Of a DNA stretch of 64,000 nt, positions 60,810 through 64,000 are shown piece by piece (within the stretch, counting starts at the first letter, position 1; each line of letters starts with the position of its first letter). The notes beneath the pieces were generated by a model, which did no database searches, was not told where the DNA came from, and worked only from the letters and a program-made list of their open reading frames with translations. The translations under genes and the position numbers were made by a program. Source of the stretch: CAYQLY01 sp964418605 (lineage in GTDB: Bacteria; Bacteroidota; Bacteroidia; Cytophagales; Cyclobacteriaceae); contig CAYQLY010000004.1 in assembly GCA_964418605.1 (NCBI GenBank), positions 124,001 through 188,000 on the forward strand. The letters are read 5' to 3'.

Positions 60810-61802
60810 ATGTTTCATTATATAAATCACAATGATATTGATCAAAAACAATGGGATGAATGTATTCAAAACTCTTCTTGTCCAATTATTTATGCTTTTT
60901 CTTGGTATTTAAATATGGTTTCGCCTGATTGGGATGCCATCATTGGAAAAGAGAATGGACAATATACAGCAGTAATGCCTATTCCAAAAATAAGAAAATG
61001 GGGAATTTCTATTGTTCAACAGCCTGCACTTTGTCAACAGCTTGGTGTTTTTTACTCTAAACCATTGTGCTCAAGGGAGTGGGAAGAGCTATTTAGTTTA
61101 CTTGATAAAACATTCCGTTATATTTCCTCTTATCATTTCAATGAATTTAATACGCCTTACGTTCAGCAATTCGGAAAATCTTTTTTAGTTAAAGAAAAAC
61201 GAAACTATATTTTGTCTATTGAAAAAAAATACGAAGTGCTAAAAAAAAGTTTTGCAGTGAATCGTACAAGTAAAAGAGGTAAAATCGATTTTTATGTAGA
61301 AGAAACTAATCAGATTGACTCGTTGATCAAGTTGTTTAAAAAACACACAGAAAAAAAAATATATGGTGGTGTGAAAAATAAAGATATTGAAAGATTAAAA
61401 ACTATTTTTAAGTATACGCATTCTAAAAATCAAAGTAAAGTATATGAGGCTGTTTATCAAAATACGGTTATAGCTAGTACTTTATTTTTGTATTTCCAAA
61501 AACGAATTTATTTCTTTTTTTCCTCAGCTGATTATACAGGCAGAAAAAGTAATGCAATAGCTAGCATCATTGATGATGTTCTTAAAAAAGAAGCAAGTCA
61601 GCCACTACTACTCGACTTTAAAGGAGCTGACAATGCTTCTATTGCTGAATTTTATACAAGCTTTGGAGCTTCTTCTGTTTCTTATCTTCGGATTTCTAAA
61701 AACAACTGGCCTATTGTCTTGCAATTAGTTCAAAAGTGGAGAAAAAAAATAGTTGAGTTTATTCTTCGTAAGCCCAATCTACTCCTTCTTTCCCATCTTT
61801 AA
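60810..61802 (+). CDS. GNAT/FemAB-like acyltransferase
   Basis: A 330-residue protein of the GNAT/FemAB class. Features are an N-terminal region ISSCPIIYAFSWYLNMVSPDW-like and a second half with KSFAVNRTSKRGKID, FKKHTEKKIYGG, AVYQNTVIASTLFLYFQKRI and DFKGADNASIAEFYTSFGA. FemAB-type proteins transfer amino acids from tRNA to peptidoglycan, and others modify lipids; the substrate here is unknown. Its last 44 bases overlap the end of cysS on the other strand. Confidence 0.7.
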   Translation: MFHYINHNDIDQKQWDECIQNSSCPIIYAFSWYLNMVSPDWDAIIGKENGQYTAVMPIPKIRKWGISIVQQPALCQQLGVFYSKPLCSREWEELFSLLDKTFRYISSYHFNEFNTPYVQQFGKSFLVKEKRNYILSIEKKYEVLKKSFAVNRTSKRGKIDFYVEETNQIDSLIKLFKKHTEKKIYGGVKNKDIERLKTIFKYTHSKNQSKVYEAVYQNTVIASTLFLYFQKRIYFFFSSADYTGRKSNAIASIIDDVLKKEASQPLLLDFKGADNASIAEFYTSFGASSVSYLRISKNNWPIVLQLVQKWRKKIVEFILRKPNLLLLSHL

Positions 61803-63273
61803 ATACAACACCATATTTTTTAAGCTCGGCACGTAAAAAATCTACTTCGGTATAATCTTTTCGTTGTTTTGCTTTTTTATAAGACTCTAAAACAAGTTGA
61901 ATCATATTTTCCATTTCAGCAGATGTTTCATCAATTAATCCTAAAATAGTTTCTACAAATGAAATACAAGTTGTTTTCATTTTTTCAAAAACAGATTCGC
62001 TAATTGAATTGATTGCAATCTGTTTGGTGTGAAATGAATTAATTTTTTTAATCAAATTAAAAATAGAAGCTAGTGCTAGTGCTGTATTAAAATCATCATT
62101 GAGTGCCTCATAGCAAGCATTGCACGAAGAACTAATTTCTTCTTCTAATTTTTTATCAATGGAAATTTCGGATGTTGAATTGTAATTCATTTGTTTCAAC
62201 AAACGCATTCCGTTCATCAATTTTTTATACCCTTTTCCAGCAGCCGTAAGTGCCTCATTAGAAAAATCCAATGTGCTTCGGTAGTGTGCTTGTAAAACAA
62301 AAAAACGAAGGGTCATAGGGCTGTAAGCCTTATCTAATAATGGATGATTGCCTATAAACAAGTCTTTTAAATTAATTCCATTATTCAATGATTTAGCCAT
62401 CTTTTGTCCATTAATGGTAATCATATTATGATGCATCCAATAGCGAGCTGGCTCTAATGCCTCTTTTGTACTTCCTACTATTTGTGCTATTTCGCACTCA
62501 TGATGCGGGAAAAGCAAATCCATACCTCCGCCATGAATATCAAATGTATTGCCTAAATACTTATTGCTCATGGCTGAACATTCAATGTGCCACCCTGGAA
62601 AACCATCCCCCCATGGCGAAGGCCAACGCATGATGTGTTCAGGAGTCGCTTTTTTCCAAAGAGCAAAATCAGAAGGATATTTTTTTTCTTCTTGCCCTTC
62701 TAATTCTCGTGCTTGTTCCCCAGCACCAGCTAAAAGCTCATCAATTACCCGTCCTGATAATTTACCATAGTTATGACCATCTTGATGATACTTTCGTACA
62801 TCAAAATAGACAGATCCATTTACGACATAACCATAGCCCTGTTTTATGATTTTTTCAATTAATTCTTGTTGTTCAATAATATGACCTGAGGCTAAAGGCT
62901 CAATTGTAGGGTCTAGAATATTTAATTTGCGTAGTTCATGATGATACGCATTGGTATAAAATTGAGCTATTTCCATAGGCTCTAGTTTTTCAAGACGTGC
63001 CTTTCTGGTAATTTTATCTTCTGTATCATCGGCATCATTGATTAAATGACCAACATCGGTAATATTTCTAATGTATTTTACTTTATAGCCTAAATGTATA
63101 AAATATCTATGCACGACATCAAAAAGAATAGGCCCCCGGCTGTGCCCTAGATGAGGATATCCATAAACTGTAGGTCCGCACACATATAGCCCTACTAAAG
63201 AAGGATTTAGGGGCGTAAATAGCTCTTTTTGACGACTAAGGGTATTATAAACAAAAAGTTGTCTTTCCAACAT
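61759..63273 (-). CDS. cysS: Cysteinyl-tRNA synthetase
   Basis: A 504-residue class I aminoacyl-tRNA synthetase. Motifs: YVCGPTVYGYPHLGHSRGP with the HIGH-type box HLGH, the zinc region HIECSAM and SAMSNKYLG, the KMSKS-type KMAKSLNNG, and the DALR-like C-terminal helices. The in-frame ATG at 63357 would add 28 hydrophobic residues; the ATG at 63273 fits the known N-terminus (LERQLFVYNTLSRQKE). A promoter and a terminator-like hairpin lie upstream, see the ncRNA entry. The 3' end overlaps the FemAB-like gene by 44 bases. Confidence 0.94.
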   Translation of the reverse strand: MLERQLFVYNTLSRQKELFTPLNPSLVGLYVCGPTVYGYPHLGHSRGPILFDVVHRYFIHLGYKVKYIRNITDVGHLINDADDTEDKITRKARLEKLEPMEIAQFYTNAYHHELRKLNILDPTIEPLASGHIIEQQELIEKIIKQGYGYVVNGSVYFDVRKYHQDGHNYGKLSGRVIDELLAGAGEQARELEGQEEKKYPSDFALWKKATPEHIMRWPSPWGDGFPGWHIECSAMSNKYLGNTFDIHGGGMDLLFPHHECEIAQIVGSTKEALEPARYWMHHNMITINGQKMAKSLNNGINLKDLFIGNHPLLDKAYSPMTLRFFVLQAHYRSTLDFSNEALTAAGKGYKKLMNGMRLLKQMNYNSTSEISIDKKLEEEISSSCNACYEALNDDFNTALALASIFNLIKKINSFHTKQIAINSISESVFEKMKTTCISFVETILGLIDETSAEMENMIQLVLESYKKAKQRKDYTEVDFLRAELKKYGVVFKDGKEGVDWAYEE

Positions 63274-63332
63274 AAACAAGAAAGTTTTACACGAAAATAG
63301 AGTAAATAACTGGTGAGAAAAAGGCAGTAAAT

Positions 63333-63480
63333 AAAAAAACCAGCTGAGAATAATCAACTGGCCTTTTCAAGCAAACAAATTATTAACTAAACTAAATTTC
63401 CCAATTGTTTCAGGAATATGAAAAACGTGAAACGTTAAAGAAAAATAGAAAGCCCGAATTTCGAGTAGTCCTAAGGGCTA
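63333..63480 (-). ncRNA. Candidate small RNA or cysS attenuator
   Basis: On the minus strand, a region of about 148 bases begins near 63480 (TAGCCC), 7 bases after a -7 box, and ends at a terminator: CCAGTTGA (63361-63354) pairs with TCAGCTGG (63347-63340), then seven Ts. A second stem, AGCCC near the 5' end with GGGCT at 63455-63451, lies in the front part. No open frame of note occurs. It could be an independent small RNA, or a leader with conditional termination ahead of cysS (start 63273). No Rfam family is recognised, though I cannot search. Confidence 0.45.
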
Positions 63481-63486
63481 TATTTT

Positions 63487-63518
63487 CAAATATAATACAT
63501 TTGATGCCCCGTTCGCAA
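63487..63518 (-). promoter_or_regulatory. Promoter for the candidate RNA/cysS
   Basis: On the minus strand TTG (63518-63516) and TATATTTG (63494-63487) are 21 bases apart and match the Bacteroidota consensus, the second half exactly. Transcription would start near 63480. Confidence 0.55.
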
Positions 63519-63581
63519 CAAAAAAGGATTTTTTTTGAATAATTTAGAAAAAACACGCTAAAAAAAGAGTTAATAGTGTTT

Positions 63582-64000
63582 TTATTCCGAAAAAAGAACT
63601 ATTTCTATTATTATTTTCACATTTTTATTTCCTAGACCTTCAAAAGAGAATCCTAGTGTAGAGGCTGAAGCTGAAGGAATAATTAAATTAGATAGTGTAC
63701 GTGTCTCAGAAGTACCTTCGTCTAAAACAATTTCTGTCCGAGCAGTATTTGCAAAACGCCATGTTCCGGATTCTTTTTTGGCCGGAGGGTTTTTGGCATT
63801 GCTAGGGTTTAATTGACTGTATGTACCATCTGTATTAAGTTTAAACACAATAGTAGAGTACAATGCTTTATCATCGGGTACATTTGTACTGATAGTTTTA
63901 ACCTTCCATATGCGGGAAACAGTTTCAATAGCTAGTTCCTCGTCTGTTTTAGGTTTAGCTTCTTCCTTTTTTTTGCAAGAAAAAAGAATTATGGCAAAAG
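63582..64000 (-). CDS. Lipocalin-like lipoprotein, N-terminus outside window
   Basis: The frame continues past the right edge, so the gene begins outside the window. The visible part starts in a signal peptide (FAIILFSCKKKEE, lipobox cysteine near 63977) and continues with an acidic Lys-rich spacer and a small beta domain (RIWKVKTISTNVPDDKALYS, then YSQLNPSNAKN, SGTWRF and TEIVLDEG). It resembles lipocalin-like DUFs of Bacteroidota. The TTG at 63863, an internal start codon, is not the real start. A weak AAAACAC/GTGTTTT hairpin lies at about 63553-63582. Confidence 0.65.
   Translation of the reverse strand, partial: FAIILFSCKKKEEAKPKTDEELAIETVSRIWKVKTISTNVPDDKALYSTIVFKLNTDGTYSQLNPSNAKNPPAKKESGTWRFANTARTEIVLDEGTSETRTLSNLIIPSASASTLGFSFEGLGNKNVKIIIEIVLFSE

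Noticed and set aside
1..64000. tRNA, rRNA, CRISPR, full insertion sequences
   Set aside because: No cloverleaf, rRNA signature, regular spacer array or transposase gene was recognised by reading; a tool-based search could still find a missed tRNA.

Overview
The window looks like chromosomal DNA of an AT-rich Bacteroidota, most likely a gliding Cytophagales (Cytophaga-like) bacterium. The support is a GldD gliding lipoprotein, Bacteroidota promoter elements (TTG about 19 bases before TAnnTTTG), many small lipoproteins, an FtsZ ending in FLHDNVD, a comA-type phosphosulfolactate synthase, a one-chain 2-oxoacid dehydrogenase E1 and a DUF4260 protein. Assignment below class level is inference. 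No rRNA, tRNA, CRISPR array, complete insertion sequence or prophage is visible.

Layout. 1-5.9 kb: the end of speA, then an accessory island with a large secreted FN3/tandem-repeat protein that ends in a nuclease-like toxin domain, a probable immunity gene, a stranded toxin tail with a second small immunity-like gene, and two pairs of hairpin repeats. 6-15.5 kb: an FMN reductase, a C39-peptidase ABC exporter and a capsule/exopolysaccharide operon (GT4, rfbC, Wza-like, Wzc-like, CpsB-like, SDR). 15.5-19.9 kb: a TPR protein, comA, dedA, aroE and an M15 peptidase. 19.9-27.1 kb, minus strand: rsmG, lipoproteins, DUF2461, a heptose kinase, an aminotransferase and a methyltransferase. 27.2-35.4 kb: mostly housekeeping (SDR39U1-like, fumC, a SPOR protein, recJ, lptB, DUF1015, maf). 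35.5-46 kb: a methyltransferase, a tiny GG-peptide gene with a TPR lipoprotein, purM-gldD, an outer-membrane protein, ilvE and E1. 46-64 kb: uvrA, folB-divIVA-WD40, a second GG-peptide/TPR lipoprotein pair, a phosphopantetheinyl transferase, ftsZ, osmC, lipA, a degenerate subtilase, murQ, a FemAB-like protein, cysS, a candidate small RNA or attenuator, and a truncated lipoprotein.

The most interesting observation is a repeated two-gene arrangement. Genes of 25 and 21 codons (36882-36959 and 51416-51481) encode basic N-termini followed by K-G-G-G-D, like double-glycine leader peptides. Each lies directly upstream of a TPR lipoprotein (37016-38578 and 51577-52830). The window also encodes a C39-peptidase ABC exporter of the type that cuts after Gly-Gly. 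I propose a secreted-peptide/TPR-receptor module; this is inference. The second accessory highlight is the polymorphic-toxin island at 0.8-5.9 kb, which shows composition breaks and remnants that suggest repeated exchange of toxin and immunity cassettes.
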